64,000 nt of DNA from Opisthocomus hoazin. Its lineage: Eukaryota > Chordata > Aves > Opisthocomiformes > Opisthocomidae. The notes under the pieces were generated by a model. The model saw nothing but the letters and a program-made list of their open reading frames with translations. It was not told where the DNA came from and did no database searches. The stretch covers positions 8,569,216 through 8,633,215 of the forward strand of contig NC_134433.1 in NCBI RefSeq assembly GCF_030867145.1, in the 5' to 3' direction. Positions 1-13,236 of this stretch are shown here, piece after piece (position 1 is the first letter of the stretch; each line of letters begins with the position of its first letter). A program made the position numbers and the translations under genes.

Positions 1-598
1 TGCCGGGAGTACATACTCAAACCTCCATGGGTGCCAGTGGTGGGAGGAGGCCTGGAGCAGCCCACGCCTGATGGTCAGATAACCCGTGACAGCGCAGGTA
101 TCACACAACTGAGCAGGCAGCCCTTGCAGCGGGCAGCAGCGGGGGTTTGGCACCCGCTCCAGATGAACAGGTCAGCACAGCAGGCACTCGCCGCGCTCCG
201 CAAAACCAAAGGCGGTGACCAGGCCCGCGCAGCCAGCCTGCTCACCCGGGGACAGGGCTGTTGTCAGCTAAAGGAGATGACAAAAAGTGCTCTGCACAGA
301 GTTTACTCTTTTAGCAAACAGTTGGCAAACTGATTGTGTGTCCATCCAAGGTGCACATTAATGTACCCATTCATTGCACTACTCAGTGGGTATTACTTTT
401 ACACTAGGCATAAAAACAACATAACTGAGTAGCAGCGGTCTCTGACCCCAAGCCCCTCTGTCGAAAGGGAAGCTCCTCCGAGACCCCTGCAAGCAATGAC
501 ACAGCGCATCCAGTTTGATAGGGGACAGAAACCAGTAACACTCCTGGGGGCATGGAGGTTATACATGAACCAGTGCACTCTTCCTGCATAAACACCAG
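1..598. other. Left edge, nothing recognised
   Basis: A moderately GC-rich patch (about 60-260, several CpGs) without a recognised exon. It may be the fringe of a further gene in the SPNS3 downstream direction. Confidence 0.5.
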
Positions 599-717
599 TC
601 AGGTCACCTCCCAAACACATGACAGACAGTTGTACATTTTATCTTCAGTTTTTGTATGCAAGATGAAGTAGTCACAGGCCAGCAACTCATTCAAAACACA
701 ACTAAACAAAAACTTAC

Positions 718-900
718 CAACATCATCGCTAAGATTCCCTTCTATAGCCAGCAGTCTTCTTGTAGCTAAAGACACGTATTCCCTGAAGGATGCTTTATTT
801 TTCTTACCTCCCAGGACTGTTCTTTGTTCCATGATGCTTCTTACAGCTTCTGTCTCATACAGCTGGCTGAGAGCTTGAAGCTGTTTGACTTTCTATTTCT
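718..900 (-). other. Candidate exon of an unrecognised minus-strand gene
   Basis: The acceptor is tttctttatctgtag at 901-906 and the donor is GATGTTG|gtaagtt at 717/718. Within it an ATG at 832-830 has A at -3 and G at +4 and opens MEQRTVLGGKKNKASFREYV then SLATRRLLAIEGNLSDDV up to the donor. The same frame extends upstream to about 892 (VKQLQALSQLYETEAVRSI), where a TAG closes it. If real, it is a first coding exon or an exon using a slightly shifted acceptor. I do not recognise the protein. SPNS2, expected downstream of SPNS3, does not contain this sequence. Confidence 0.28.
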
Positions 901-2586
901 CTACAGATAAAGAAATCTGTGTTGGCTTTTTGGTGTATCTAAAACAAGCCTCAAGCATCCCAACGCGTACCTGCTGCTGGAGACTCCAGTTAGTGATATC
1001 CTGAGAACGACACACCAGAAAGGCTTCCTTACCAAAGCAGCATTGGCTGCATTACAGTATCTGTCACTTACAATAAAACACTCACTGCTAAAGCAGATAT
1101 ACAAACAGAAAATAACTGAGAAGCTTAGCTAAAAAACTGTGAGTTCCTTCAGGATCAGAAGACTACCTGTGCTTTGGACAAGACTGAAGTAAGTTTGCAG
1201 TGGTCTAATTTAAAATGAGAGAACACATGGTTCCTATTAAAGGAGGAATCAGCACAATTAAAGTCACCTGTAACACTTAGAGCACTTGTAAACTAGACAA
1301 TAGTGATGTCTGAGCACCCTGTACCTTCGTAGAACATTAGTAAACTTAATATTTGACAAGATTGTGTGCCTGATAACATTTTAAAATAGGAGTAATGCAA
1401 GTGCAACATAAATTGATTGATGAAAATACACTCAATATGGCCAAAGCACATAGCCCAAGATACAGTTTACAAGTATGTAAATGCAATTTATGTATTAAAA
1501 GCTACGCTTTCAGTTTCAGCAGTTCTCCTGCAAAGAGATCAATGTTGAATACCCATTCCTGCTACCCCCCTACTATGTCAAAGAGCTTGGGATTCTGAAA
1601 TGGTTCAGGTGGGGGTGCTAGTAACAGAGTTTAACAACCCTCTGCTGGTTTCTGCAGTACAAACATCATGTAATGGTGTTCATTTTCATGGAACTTTTTG
1701 GAGTTGAAATGTAATTAAATGACCTATTTCACAGCATTTTCTGGCAGCACTGTGAATGACTGTTTTAAGGACAAGAACTGTAATAAATGCACTGCTGTCC
1801 CTGAGTTTGTCTCTCAGTGGGAGCGTGTCAGTGACACGGAGAATCCAGAGCTGCTGCTCCAGCAGTGCTAGGCCAGGAGTTGAACCAGGACTTTATCACA
1901 CAGGCGAGTAATTCCTACCCTGGAGAGAGACAGACAGACAGACTCACACAGTGATGTTAAAATAACACTGCCCTTTGCTTGCCAGGAGTGTGTAGCTATT
2001 TCACTCCCTTATCACCTGTTTAGTGTCTTTTCTTCAAAAGCAGGTGGATATATTTTTCCTTCGCCTCTTGTCAGTACAAGTCTTTTCACCACAGAGCAGA
2101 TCAAGGTGCCTATTTTTTGAACCAGTGTGTTCAGCAAACACCCTCTGCGGGGTCTGGCAAGCCTCCCTCCCTGCGTGATCATTTATTCTTGATACTGAGA
2201 CACACTCCAGCCACCTATGGACATGAATCTTCATTCAAATTTCATCTTTCCACTTAAGTAATTCCCTTTCTACTTCAGGTCACTATATTTATTTTTAAAA
2301 GTAATCAGCATGTGTCCTTTAATGTGTTTTATTCTGTGACAGAGACAATAGGCTTGTTGCCACTGAAGCTCTACAAAAGTACTTCTAAAGATGGTGTTCA
2401 CTAGATTTGATTTTTGAGAAGCAGGAGCAGTCTGGCCAACAGACACTTTTCTGTCTTCCCCATGTCCCTTCTGCTGTCACAGAAAGACAGATGGACCTTC
2501 TGAGCACCACGTAAAACTCCAGTAAGAGTGTGCTTCTCTCAAGCTCCAACTGTTTGGAAGCAATGGCCAAGACTCAGTTCCCTCTG

Positions 2587-2604
2587 CCCCCCCCCCCCCC
2601 CCCC
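2587..2604. repeat. Poly-C run, 18 bases
   Basis: Uninterrupted C homopolymer. The true length is uncertain because such runs are error-prone in sequencing. Confidence 0.95.
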
Positions 2605-5600
2605 ATTAATAAGTGACCAGATTTTCCAAACTACTCTGCACAGTATATCCGTCCTGTAGGAATGCTGGCCAGAAGTGTAGCAAACTCAGCTGAAGATACA
2701 AAATATTTTGGAAAACTCAGCATTTCTTCATGTAGCTCCTAGAGATTGTGGGATGAGTTTTCCAGGGTTTAAATCTGTATACTCCTGATGTGTCAGATTC
2801 ATTTAAAGTGAGAGCTTGCACCCTGTCCAACCAGACCATGACAATATAATCATACAATATATTTGCCTACCAAAACTTTTGGAAATGTTTCTTTGTAGCT
2901 AATTCTCAGCACTGCTGGTACGCAGGAAGGGATCCGGTCGTCTTCTCTTCTGGCTTTATTTTGGTGGTGGGAAATGCTTTGCTTCAAGAAATCTTACGAT
3001 AGTTTTGGACAACAGAGTACCACGAGCCAATTGTGCAAGGACAAAATAAACAGCTTGGACTTTAACACCATAGCCTTCTGCGATTTCATCCTTTTGTGGT
3101 TCCTTGATCTTTTGGTGTGAAGGAGGGTGGGTGAAGCCTGTAAAACCCATCATCTTTGTTGAGACAGAGCAGCAAAGTTTTAGAGAATCTTTTTCTATCA
3201 GGCACTGCATAAATGCAGCCCTTTCACTCTCGCCTTGTCTCCTCTTCAGAGCAAGCGGTCACAACCATTCAGGAACTCTCTCATCTGAAAAATTTTGGCA
3301 TTTGAGTGACCCACACAAATTTCTCACTTGCCGTATCTTGGGTGGGGGGTGCAGGTGTGACTTACTGCTACAGCTATTCTGCTGGCTCGAGTCCAGCTAT
3401 CTCCTTAGTACTGTATTTTGTGTAAAGATGTATATGTTAAGCATCAGACTGCAGTGTTTCATGTACCCATAAAACTACAACGCAACCAGTAACAGACACT
3501 TCATAAACAACACCCTGATTTTGTAAACAGACCTATATTGTCTCCAAACTTCTTACACCATTTTTAAAAGGAGCGTTGCAGACATCATACTTTTTTTAAA
3601 GAAAAACACAGCCCAGGGTTATCACAAGTAGTGAAGTAAAACAATGCTTGGATAGCAATTATAACATTCTTCACTGTTACATATAGGTATCAGAAGGATA
3701 CAAATTACTGTGATCTAAGGAAGCGGCAGTGCAGTATTCCAGGTAGATTTTAGCAGAAATTTGTTTCATGAAAAGCTTCATTAGCCTGAGTCGTTTTACA
3801 TCACATTAGCTTCAGACACTCTGGTTTAGCATATGTTCACTTCTACTCTTACATTCCTTCCTCATCTGTCCAATCCTTCCTGAATGCTTTTTCTATACGC
3901 CATCATTAGCTTCCATCCCCACCTGTTGCACCATTAAGCGATGCTGATTCAGAAAGTACTTCTGAATCTGGCACTAAAGATACCCTCTGAGAGGAAGGCT
4001 GAAAGCAGGATTCATCGTGGCTACAGAAAACTCATTTTTCTAAAACTGAAATTCCCTTTCATGTCCTTCATGATACAGGATCTAGTCAACAAAAATTGGT
4101 GAAACTTCCACATCCTCTAGTTACAGAGATCACTATAATGGAGAGACAGAGGCCATCAAGTCTTTGTCCTGGAATTCCTGTGTGAAAGCCAGTAGCTTTG
4201 TACCTAACTAGAGTACATCTTTTACTCAGACATTTGGCAGTCCCTTTTCTCCTGTTTGTGGATCCCTACTAGCTGCCTCTAATCCTATCATCTCTCCTTT
4301 GATTTTCCCATCTTCAGCTTTCTCTTTGTTATAGTCCTGGCTTTGCATGCCATTTCCTACCTTTAGGTTATGGCACTAAGCACGTGTAAATTCCTGACAA
4401 GTAAATCTGCAGAGCAGTGAGCTCTGCTGAGAAAACTCACCTGTTTTCTGCTGGTTTAGGCTGTAAGAACTGAGCATTTGAAAGCTTTACTTTAGTCTCT
4501 GTGAAGATCTGAGCTTGAAGATGGCACTCTCTGTTGGCCCTGTGCTGACCCAGGTCCCCTGCTCTGGGGGCTGTTCCTGCACAGCCTGCCAGAACAGCCT
4601 GCTCCCCAGCTCTGCTCTGAGCAAAGGCACCAGGTAGATACGGTGGGGTGGTCTCACAAAGCAATCTGTGTGGAGGACCTGTGGCTTTGCCCACTCCCCT
4701 TAGGCTGATAGGCTTCAGTTTCACTGCGTGGCTGGTTTGTACATTCAGAATTGTCAGAATAAACTTTTTTTTTTTTAAATATGAAAAAGAGAAACTGAAG
4801 AAATCTGGAGGAAAGTCAGCACTTCAATGCTACGAAATAACCATGGCTTAGGTACTCCATCTAAACTCATTGCAGGGCATTTTTCTAGTTCTAAAAGGAA
4901 TAGCAAGATAATTGAAATCTCACCTGCTCTGGCAACACTATCAGTGAATACCATTGGGAATATACTTCATTAGCATTTTAATTATCAGCATCTACTTTGG
5001 AGCTCTCTTAAAATCTTTCAGAACAGATCTGTGCGAAGAGAGCCTTACTACCACATGAAAATGCAAGGCTGGACCACAGTTTCTTTGGGTTTCCATCTCT
5101 AGCAATGCCTCAGTCAGTTTGCTGCGGCACATGGGCTGTAACACTCAGTTACTCTTCTGATCTGCGTTAGGAGTAGTGCTGTAAATCCAAGGGCAGAACT
5201 GCAAGGGACAAGACTAAAGGACACTGCAAACCCATCGATGGCTGCTGCAACAACGTGAGTTCTGGGCTATCGTTAGGGGGAAGCCCGAAGCACTAGCAGG
5301 GAACGCACCAAATCCCAGCTGTACATTGAGTAATAAACTTCTCGGGGCTTTACTGCCATTAAAAAAACCACGGATGACACTGATCCATCTTAGTGAATTA
5401 CTACTCATTTGGGGTTTTTTTGGCTAGTTACAAATGAACTGAATGTTGTATTCTTCCCTCCTTCCCATTTCATTCTTTTTTAAACAGACATGAGCTCATA
5501 ACACTGGAGAAAACTACAATACCCATGCCAAAGTCCTCTTGTCAGCCTCTTCAGAAGCTGAGAGAACTACTGGCAGTAGCTCAGGAACAGCAACAAAGAA

Positions 5601-8600
5601 CTGTACCAGTTTGGACAGCAGCTAGACTCGCAAACCTAAGAGCAAAGCAAAGTAAACCAAACACGAAACGGAATGATGACTGGCAGAGATATGATGACTC
5701 TACTGCTGGAAATGAAAGTGCTATGAATAATTAGCCACCTCTGACCCAGGGAAACACTGACTTCATTTGCAGCACACCACTGATTGCAGATGGTATTGGG
5801 GAGGAGTATCAAGCTATTCACTGCCTTCCCCTCATCAGAAAAATTCATTTCCTTTCTACTGTTGAGCAATGAAATACACCTGATGGGATCTGCTGAGGCG
5901 ACTTCACATAGAAAATTTGGAATGAAGAATTAAGGAGCCCATGGGGTGATGCTAAAGATAATCCTATTAAAACAGTGGGCTAGAGGGGAAAATGCACCTA
6001 TATCTCCTATTTCAATAAAGAATTAAAATAAATCCCTTAAAGGAACAAATTTATTTGGTCATTTCTGTAAAATCCTACTGTCATTGCTGCTGAATGGGAT
6101 GCTGGATGTCAGTGCACAAATGAGGAGATTCCTTATTCCCTACTGCTCCTCCTGTTCATTCCTGTTAGTGCTCACTGCTTGCTACACCGCCAGCTGCTCC
6201 TGCCCTCCTGCTCTGAGCTTTCTCTGCATGCCTGCCAGCCCTCTCTGCATCTGACTTACGAATACGCCCTTGCTGGGCGCTGGTTCTGGTCCAGCCTTGC
6301 CTGCTGGTAGGGCTCACCCTCACAAGGATGACAGCTTCATTTGGGGCTCTCAGCGCTCCCTGGCCACTGTAACACATTTCCTATAGCCCTGCCTCCAAGG
6401 CTTAAGAGAGAGAACAAGCAAAGATAGGTTCTTACAGCAGGCCGAGATGCCTGTCTCCTGTGTGCTCTCGTCAAACACCTTTACCTCTCACATCAGAAGA
6501 CTGGAAAGAAGCATGAAGATAAAGAATAACATTATCCCACATTATCCCTTGCCACAGCCTTTGGCTAGTGGGGGATAGGACGGAGCAAAGCCTGACCAGG
6601 AAGAAAATACAAAACGCTCAAACTAACTGCCTCTCTGGCCATCTCCACTGCCTTCAGCGTGCACAACGTTTGACATATGCAGGTACTCACTGGAAATCAG
6701 ATATTACAGCACCTCTGCTGAATGCTGCCTCAGAACAAAGGAGGTTTAACACTGCCTTTCCAGGGCCATTAGAAATAAAGTCTGGAGGCTAGGAGGAGGA
6801 GGAGGCATTTGGATCCTTTTCTTGCACCTCTGCAGCATCACTGGAGGGCAGACATTTCTTACGTCAGGCAGAAAACCTTAAAGTAGGCAGCTCAGCTTGG
6901 TTTTACAGCAAGTTTGCAAAGCTCAGGAAGCAGAAGGTCCTTACTTGCAGTTATAGAAGTCTGCTCTGGAATTGCTGGGATCACAAAAAAGCCAGTCATG
7001 TCTCAAAGCAGACCCATCCTGTGGCTGCACCTCTTCCCTAGGCAGGTACAAGCTCCCGACTAGATCTCTCTCTTCACTTAAACAAGCTATTCTTTTTTGG
7101 TTAAACATTTGCTTTTTATGGACCATCAGCAAATGTAAATGTTTCCCCTTTCCTCCCATACCTTGCCCTTAAAAAAACATAAAAGTTCCTTAATAAAGTT
7201 GGCAAGTCCAGGCAACCCTGGTAAGCATGAAAATTCTCTTCTCCCCCAGACACAGATCACTGGCTCCTGCAAAGCCACCAACGTCCATGCTTCAGTCCGG
7301 TCATTTCCGTCAGTCTCACAGTAGCACTCTGGGCCTCTGGTAAAGCGCAGCAAACAGCATTCGTCATCACGCTAAATCAGGAGACACCGATCCCCTAAGA
7401 CAATGTGACAGTGTTTAACAATACAAACAAAATTTACAGGAGAAAGCAGCTGGTGTGAAAATAACTGCATCTGCTTCGCTACCAATGCTCTCCCACTTGC
7501 GTGCGCTTAGCAGAGACGATGATGAATCACATTTAATCACACGCTGTTAGAAGAGGATCAGACCACAGAGTGTGACCAGGTTAATAGGTTGGAGATACGC
7601 ATATCTGATGCCCAATTTAAACAATTCTAAAAATAGAACTGCAACTTTCTTTAGGAGCTATGCCTTCTCACTTTACAGATCAGGCAAGCAGCTCTGTCTT
7701 CCATGACTTCCAGGCAAAGAAACGGCCAAAGAAAAATAATTCCCTTGCTCAGGAGCTTACCATACACTTCCCACCGAATTGTCCTAGGTTACCCAGATAA
7801 ATTGGAGGGACCACTAAGAGCGATTGCTGGCTTGCAGAGGCTTTTGTGGTAATAATCAGATCATGGATATAATTTTCTAGGATGAGATATTGCTTAAACA
7901 CTATCTAGCTGGCATTAACCATCCTCTAGGTCAACCATCTCTGGTCATTCCTCGTACAAAGCCCAGGCTCATGGGTTTACTGTAAAACGAACTGGATTGC
8001 TTAACCAGCATTTTTCACCAGTCACCTCTCCTCTCCACCTCTGTGCTCATACCCACATACCTCTCCTCCATCGTACCAGAAGGCTGCCTTCCTGCTATGC
8101 TGTTAAAAATCAGAAATGAGGAGTCTGTTCCTTCACATTCTGATCTGCATTTTATTCTACTAGCAGATGAATCCACAGAGTTACCCAAATGGGTTGAAGA
8201 AATGTCTTTTTGCCTGGTTTTACTGAGGAGATATTCCCAGCAGCAACTCCAGTGTCCTTTTCCACTTCATATCGTCTTTTACTACAGCTCTGTCTGCTCC
8301 CAGCTCTGACATACCGGTTTCAGTGACATCTCGGCGACAGGTTGTCCACACACACAGAGAACAAGTTCATTCACTGAAAATGTAAACTATAAAGGCAAAA
8401 ACCTGTGAAGAAGTTAACAGTTACAACATCTACCAGCTGAAGATTAAGAAGTACTCGCAGACCTGCATTTCTTTAAGTGATGTTTTCATTCAGCAGAATA
8501 GAGGGATTCCTGAAAAAAATGCCTACAACCAAGGTTTCAAAACTTAGGTGCCTAAGATTAGGCTCCTAAATCCATAACTGAGTCTTTAAGTAGATGGCTT

Positions 8601-11600
8601 CATTTTTTTGACGGGTGAACACACAGCTGCTCAGGCCGCCTTCGTTAGGAACGGAGGGGTGCAAGGCTCTTTGGAAAAAATGAATGAAGAAAGAAAAGAG
8701 TCAGGCCACTTACTAGGGTACATTATGGTGGAATTAAATAGCTAGCTTGAAGTCAGTACTTGCAAAAATTTCCTTCACCTTTTTTATATCATTTTCAAGC
8801 CTACTGCCCAACACATTAAATACTGGAAAGAAAATTATATCTGTATACGTGAATACATGAATTTCTTTCAATTCCATTTAAAAGCATTTTTCATAATATA
8901 GAATAATATTAACTATAGGAAAAAAGGCACCACAGTATATTAGCAGATGAAATCAGATCTTATTACCACAATATGAGCCAAGTTCTGTCCAGGTCAGGTT
9001 TGTTCGCTGTATAGAATCCTGATGGTACAGAGACAGTGTACATTTCTTGAGCCCTGCTCCAGCTTCACCAGCAGGGTTAGCCCTACTGGGATTCAATCAC
9101 ATTCCAAATCTGTATACATTGAACAGTGCATTTACAAAGGACCTTTCTACAGTGGGATTTGACAGCACTTACATGAATCTCTCAAAATTACAGCCATTTT
9201 ATTACTGCAGAATATGTAGTCAATTTACATACTAATAGCAAAACTGTTACGCAAACATTAAATTACACAAAGCGAGATCAATGCCGTTTTGGTCAGCTAC
9301 ACAGCATTAGGATCAAGAGTCTTTTCATATCAACCTTTGTTTCCCTTATAAACAAAACGCTTTCTAAGAACCTTTCCAAGCCTTTATTGGATTACAGTGA
9401 AGATAATTATAGGACTGAGATGAACCCAGTGACTCTCTGCAATGGAATAGGGCCAGTTCCAGCTACTTGAGCGGCAGCACAGCTTGGCAGGGATCCACAG
9501 GCATTGTTCTTTCGTTGCTTTTTTCTGCCTCTCCCGAGGGAGGAGGTGACTTCTCCCCAGGTCCCAGGGGAAGGCGTGTGCAAGTCATTCCCCTCACAGC
9601 GGGGACAGCAACTAGCAGCATTGCAGGCAGGGTAGGAGAGCCCAGGACTCAAAGGACACCTGAAGAGCGAACAATGTTTGCAAAATAGCCAAGGATTTCT
9701 GAAGAAAACTTTTGTCATAAAGGTTTTGGGATAATGACAGATTTTAAAATTAGTTGTTTCAGGATTTATTTCAACAGACATTGCATCTGCATTTTAATGT
9801 GAGGAGGGGGAGGTAAAAAAGCAGAGATGGTGGATCTACTGCTGAGAAAAAACTAATGTCAGCGACAGCATTGATTTGGCTGATCTGGCCTCTGTACTCA
9901 CATTATGTTATGGTCAGGTGGACAGTGTCTGCTTCTTTTAGCTCACTTTCCAAACAGGAATCAGTAAATTATTCTACAGATTCTAAACTAAGAGGACATC
10001 TATACCTAATGGTAAAGGGACTAGGTGAATCTCTAGTCACTAGGCAATGGATGGAGTAGAAGGGAAGACAAGCACAGGAGAGATGAGCAAGACAGAATTC
10101 TGCAACAGAATAGTAGAGGGAAACTGCCAAGTCTTCACTGATGGAGTACTGACACAGGCCAGCAATGGAGGTGATAAAGTCTTCTTCAGTGGACGTTAGG
10201 AACGAGTTACTAACACAGCCCTCAGGGCTGGTGCTGTCGGAACTGATCCAGTCTCAGCACAGGTCCCTCAGAATGACAGCAGCAACCCTGAACCTTGTTT
10301 TTGAAGCTAAATGATGCTTTTGACACCCGTGGCTATGTCAGTAGCATTATAAAGGATCACAGCTGTTCTGCAAAATATTTTGCAAAAGACAATTCAGTCA
10401 CACAAGTGATTAGGGCAAAGAGGAATAAAACACAAATCTTCTTAGGAGGGAGCAGCCTAGACAGACTATATAAATCTGCAGCCAGGAAAGCTGTGGTCTG
10501 CCATCTGCGCACCTGCAGCCACAGTACAGAAAGATTTCTTAGGTGCTGTGAAACCCCTTTCAGGAGCAGTGCCCAGGGCTACTTGTCTGGGAAGGAGAAG
10601 GGGAGGGAAAGAAAAAGTTACATGAAACGTCTTTGACAAAATTCTGCTGACAGCAGTCTCACACAACATCACTGGTGGAAGGAGTCACTCTGGAGAAGCA
10701 TTTACACACCATGGTACTGTTGTATCGTAGACACGTCCTGGCCACTCGAGGACTTCACAGGCATTTAGCAGAAGCTAGAAATAATTACGACTCTGAAGAC
10801 AATTTTTATGCTAAGAAGAGTTCTACAACCTCTTTAAAAAAATACCCACATAAACACTAAAGGTCAGTACCAATCACCTGTCCCTGCTTTGGGGAATGAA
10901 GGAAGGGGAGGAAAAGATCAAAATCATTACCTGAATGGACTTACAAAATCTCACCTTTTGGAGCTGTTCCAAAGTGCCTCTTACACACTGTTTGGGTTGG
11001 GAAGAGCAAAGAAGAAATGTTAAAGGTAGGAGGAGAATATATGAACAGCTGCAGAAAATACAAGTTTTGTCAACTTGTTTGATTGTCATTCATTTGATGC
11101 AAGAGACACCGATTCCAAGCAGTCTGAATGCTGTGGAACGAACTCCCTCGGTAACCAGCAGCTTCCAGCAGCAGCTCTCTCCAATCCAGATAGAGCGGGA
11201 AATTTAATAATGTCTTTAAGCCCCGCCTTTTTTCTTACGTCTTCCCAGTTGGAACCATACCACAACTGGTATTTGAACTGATGCCTAAAGAGAACTTCTG
11301 TTCCTTTCCTGGCCCTGTGACAGGACTCCACGGCTTTCTCTGACAGAGGTTTTTGATGGCATGCAGAAAGGGTAGTGTCTTAAAGAGCTACGGCGCACAA
11401 TGGCCCCCGCCAGCACTAAGAACCTGTTGTGTTAACCCCTGAGTGCAGAATTTAGTGCCACCTGCTCAGAAGCAAATTCAAGATGTACAAAACATTTTAA
11501 GAAATTCTGCTCCTTTTACATATCCTAGTGAGGAAGCTTTACCTTTATTTAAGACACAGAGCCAAACAGATGATGGAAACAGTTTCCCTGCTTTGGAGGC

Positions 11601-13230
11601 AGAGCCTCCCAGGGCCGTTTCACACAGGCACTGCACCTTTGCCTGGCCTCCGAGTCAGCAGTTCTCAGCAAGACAGAGGACAACACAGCTCCAGGGAAGC
11701 CCAGGCACAGCTCAGAGCATCTAACCTCTTGGCTTGGGTGTTAGTCTTGCTAAAATGCAGAAAAAAAATTTAACAAAAATAAAAGTCCTCTCCCCTTACA
11801 CTGCAAAGGAAAGAGAGCAGCATCTGAAAAGATGGAGTTGAGCTAGTCAGCACGATCCTGCTAATTTCTAGGCGCTGACTCTCACAAAGCAGATAAGAGT
11901 AGGAGTAGGAATGAGTTTGTCATGGACTTCATGTACCGTCTACAGAACAGCATTTGGCATGTCTTGCTCATATGTCAAATGCGTGCCTCCGCAGTATTCC
12001 AGATACAGTTTCTGATTTTTTTTAAGAAGAATTTAATGCTGACTTAACAAAAGTGATAAACAGATCATCTGTTTGCAGGGCAAATCATGAACATAGCAGC
12101 AGAGAAGTACTGTCAAGCTGCTTAAATCCTACCATAGCTGAATAATGGGAAAAATAATTCTCAAGATCTTGGCCTGTCTGCCTGAGTTTCAAGGAGTCAG
12201 CTGGGGTGTTGGGGGCATCTGGTTTGCAGATGTCAATGGGTTTAGCAGTTGCAAGCCCTCTCTCTAGAATCTGGCAGCAGAGGTGGCATCTTGTGATTCT
12301 ATTACTGATCCTGAGAGCTCTGTAAACCAAGCTCAACACCTTTCATAGTATCAGGTTACCTTGCAAAATCAATTCTTTCCCAAACCCAAATCCTTACCTA
12401 GTACCAATATCCCCAGACAATTCCAGGATTAGGTTGTACAAAATACACGTCTATATCTTGTGTACAAGAGACTTGAAGCACAACGCAAATCTTTATGGAG
12501 ATAAGGTTATATGCAGCCTCTGAGAAATTCTGACAAAACACTAAGCACTTTTGTCACCAGCAAATATAGAATTAAACAAAATCAAAATAATTTTATGGCC
12601 TCAAATACCAATGCACTCTTGTCACAGAACACTTCTGTCAGTTTCTGGGCATAAAGGGATGTGACAGTAAATGGTATCTAGTGAAGGTACTGCTGTACAA
12701 TGTACTGCAGGGGTGAATTTCACCTCACCACACAGTTTAACTTCTTGACAAAGCAGCTGTTTGCCAGAGCCGTCTGGCTATCGTCAAACAGCACAGGTGG
12801 TGCAGTAACAGCGTACCAGATGAGTCTCAGGCTCATGCAAGTTCAGCCTCAAGTGTGCAGTGAGTTGAGAAGGCCTTAAAGAATGTTTTTAGACCTCCCA
12901 AATTCATCCTACAACGAGGCACTGGTGCGAAGCGAATCATTCTCCCTCTAGCTGGAAGACAAATGCTACGAATTTCATCAAGTCTGCTGAATATAAGCAA
13001 GAGGCTTCAATGCAAACATTGCTACCAGGTAGCTTAAAAAGTATCCTGAAAATGTGAAGACAAGCACTTAGGACCTCTACAAGCTGATGTGTCCATACCC
13101 AATAGTAAAAAATCCCTTGTTGGACATAGGTTCTCTGGCACCACATGAATTTCCAACAGGTCGGTGCTATAATGGCTTTGGCTAGTTTTTACAACCAGAA
13201 GAAGTTGCTCAGTCTTTCAGAATACCCACT

Positions 13231-13236
13231 TTTATT
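13231..13236 (-). promoter_or_regulatory. Candidate SPNS3 polyadenylation signal (AATAAA)
   Basis: This is the first canonical AATAAA hexamer I see on the minus strand after the SPNS3 stop, about 1.56 kb downstream. A variant ATTAAA lies much closer, at 14626-14631. Either could end the transcript. Another AATAAA is at 9383-9388. Hexamers alone are weak evidence. Confidence 0.3.

Noticed and set aside
766-807. Apparent 42-nt intron splitting the left-edge candidate exon
   Set aside because: Too short for a vertebrate intron. The frame reads straight through it, so a single exon is the simpler reading.
9407-9781. 124-codon minus-strand frame followed by AATAAA at 9383-9388
   Set aside because: Cysteine-rich but without a recognisable domain or splice context; treated as chance in 3' flank.
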